DNA of 64,000 nucleotides, from assembly GCF_012641275.1 (NCBI RefSeq), contig NZ_JABAIA010000001.1, forward strand, positions 434,001-498,000, given 5' to 3'. A program made the position numbers and the translations under genes. The notes under the pieces are model-generated. The model made no database searches, had not been told where the DNA came from, and saw only the letters and a list, made by a program, of their open reading frames with translations. The number at the start of each line of letters is the position of its first letter. Position 1 is the first letter of the stretch. Origin of the DNA: Chitinophaga varians. Lineage in GTDB: Bacteria > Bacteroidota > Bacteroidia > Chitinophagales > Chitinophagaceae. This document shows, in pieces, positions 63,766 through 64,000 of this stretch.

Positions 63766-64000
63766 TTATTGGTTATGTTTGATGATAATCATGCTGGCAG
63801 CGGCTTCGCCGGCATTCTTCGGATGCAGGCTACCTGTCAGCGCTACGGTATACACGCCTGTTTCATAAGCGGGCAGCAAGCCGGCATATAATTCCGGACG
63901 GGCAATAAAATCAGTACCGGACAGCTGCGGAATTTCCTGTATCCAGTCACCCGGCAGCACACCCGGCTGGGAAGCGTATACGCCCAGCTTTTTGATGCCC
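63766..64000 (-). CDS. Unknown protein, C-terminal fragment (runs off the right edge)
   Basis: The frame is open to the window end; the last 77 residues are visible. They are beta-rich and end SLHPKNAGEAAASMIIIKHNQ-like (short quoted part: AGEAAASMIIIKHNQ). No family was recognised. The stop is 6 bases before the next gene, so it is the upstream member of the surface operon. It may be another extracytoplasmic binding protein. Confidence 0.65.
   Translation of the reverse strand, partial: GIKKLGVYASQPGVLPGDWIQEIPQLSGTDFIARPELYAGLLPAYETGVYTVALTGSLHPKNAGEAAASMIIIKHNQ

Overview
The window looks like chromosome from a Bacteroidota species, most likely a Chitinophaga-type member of the Chitinophagaceae. 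The reasons are the LytS/LytTR sensor-regulator pairs, large TonB-dependent receptors with carboxypeptidase-like N-terminal domains, lipoproteins with fasciclin and IPT domains, FtsX permeases of the Bacteroidota type, lack of Shine-Dalgarno sequences, and promoters of the TTTG / TAnnTTTG type. The genus is an inference from gene style.

1-11.1 kb is ordinary chromosome. It holds the 5' part of an erythromycin-esterase-like gene, a LytS/LytR two-component pair, a minus-strand set (TonB-dependent receptor, parallel beta-helix lipoprotein, SO_2930-like diheme cytochrome), three tandem 49-bp repeats, a membrane-anchored LytTR regulator and a TIGR04325-type methyltransferase.

11.2-25.7 kb is a defence island. 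It begins at a tRNA-Pro(CGG) gene. A 15-bp copy of the tRNA 3' end recurs at 23985-23999, so 11303-23984 looks like an integrated element. Its cargo is one tightly packed operon: XRE regulator, hsdM, a Septu-like pair (PtuA-type ATPase and PtuB-type HNH nuclease), hsdS, hsdR, mcrB, mcrC. The Septu-like pair sits between hsdM and hsdS, so three restriction or abortive modules share one transcript. Outside the operon lie decayed pieces: a YgjP-like metallopeptidase C-terminus, a serine-recombinase C-terminus on the minus strand, and a Shedu-like (DUF4263) nuclease gene split by an apparent 1-base frameshift. No intact integrase is present.

25.9-45.5 kb is metabolic and accessory chromosome: an FMN reductase, an NRAMP-like transporter, a secreted beta-propeller protein, the 5-oxoprolinase operon pxpB-pxpC-pxpA with its own NRAMP-like transporter, a RibD-like reductase, a serine beta-lactamase-like hydrolase, a GT39 glycosyltransferase, a 2OG-Fe(II) oxygenase, two unknown genes, a GT10 fucosyltransferase-like gene, and a Crp/Fnr regulator followed by two PhlG-like C-C hydrolases flanking an MFS exporter. 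A leftover C-terminus of an FtsX permease lies at 44.7 kb.

45.6-53.7 kb holds a full FtsX/MacB-like permease, an alpha/beta hydrolase, a second LytS/LytTR pair, a HEAT-repeat protein and a HEIGH (M57-like) metallopeptidase lipoprotein. 53.9-64 kb is a minus-strand surface operon running off the right edge: an unknown gene, a lipoprotein, three successive two-domain fasciclin lipoproteins, an Oar-like TonB-dependent receptor and an IPT/NHL lipoprotein.
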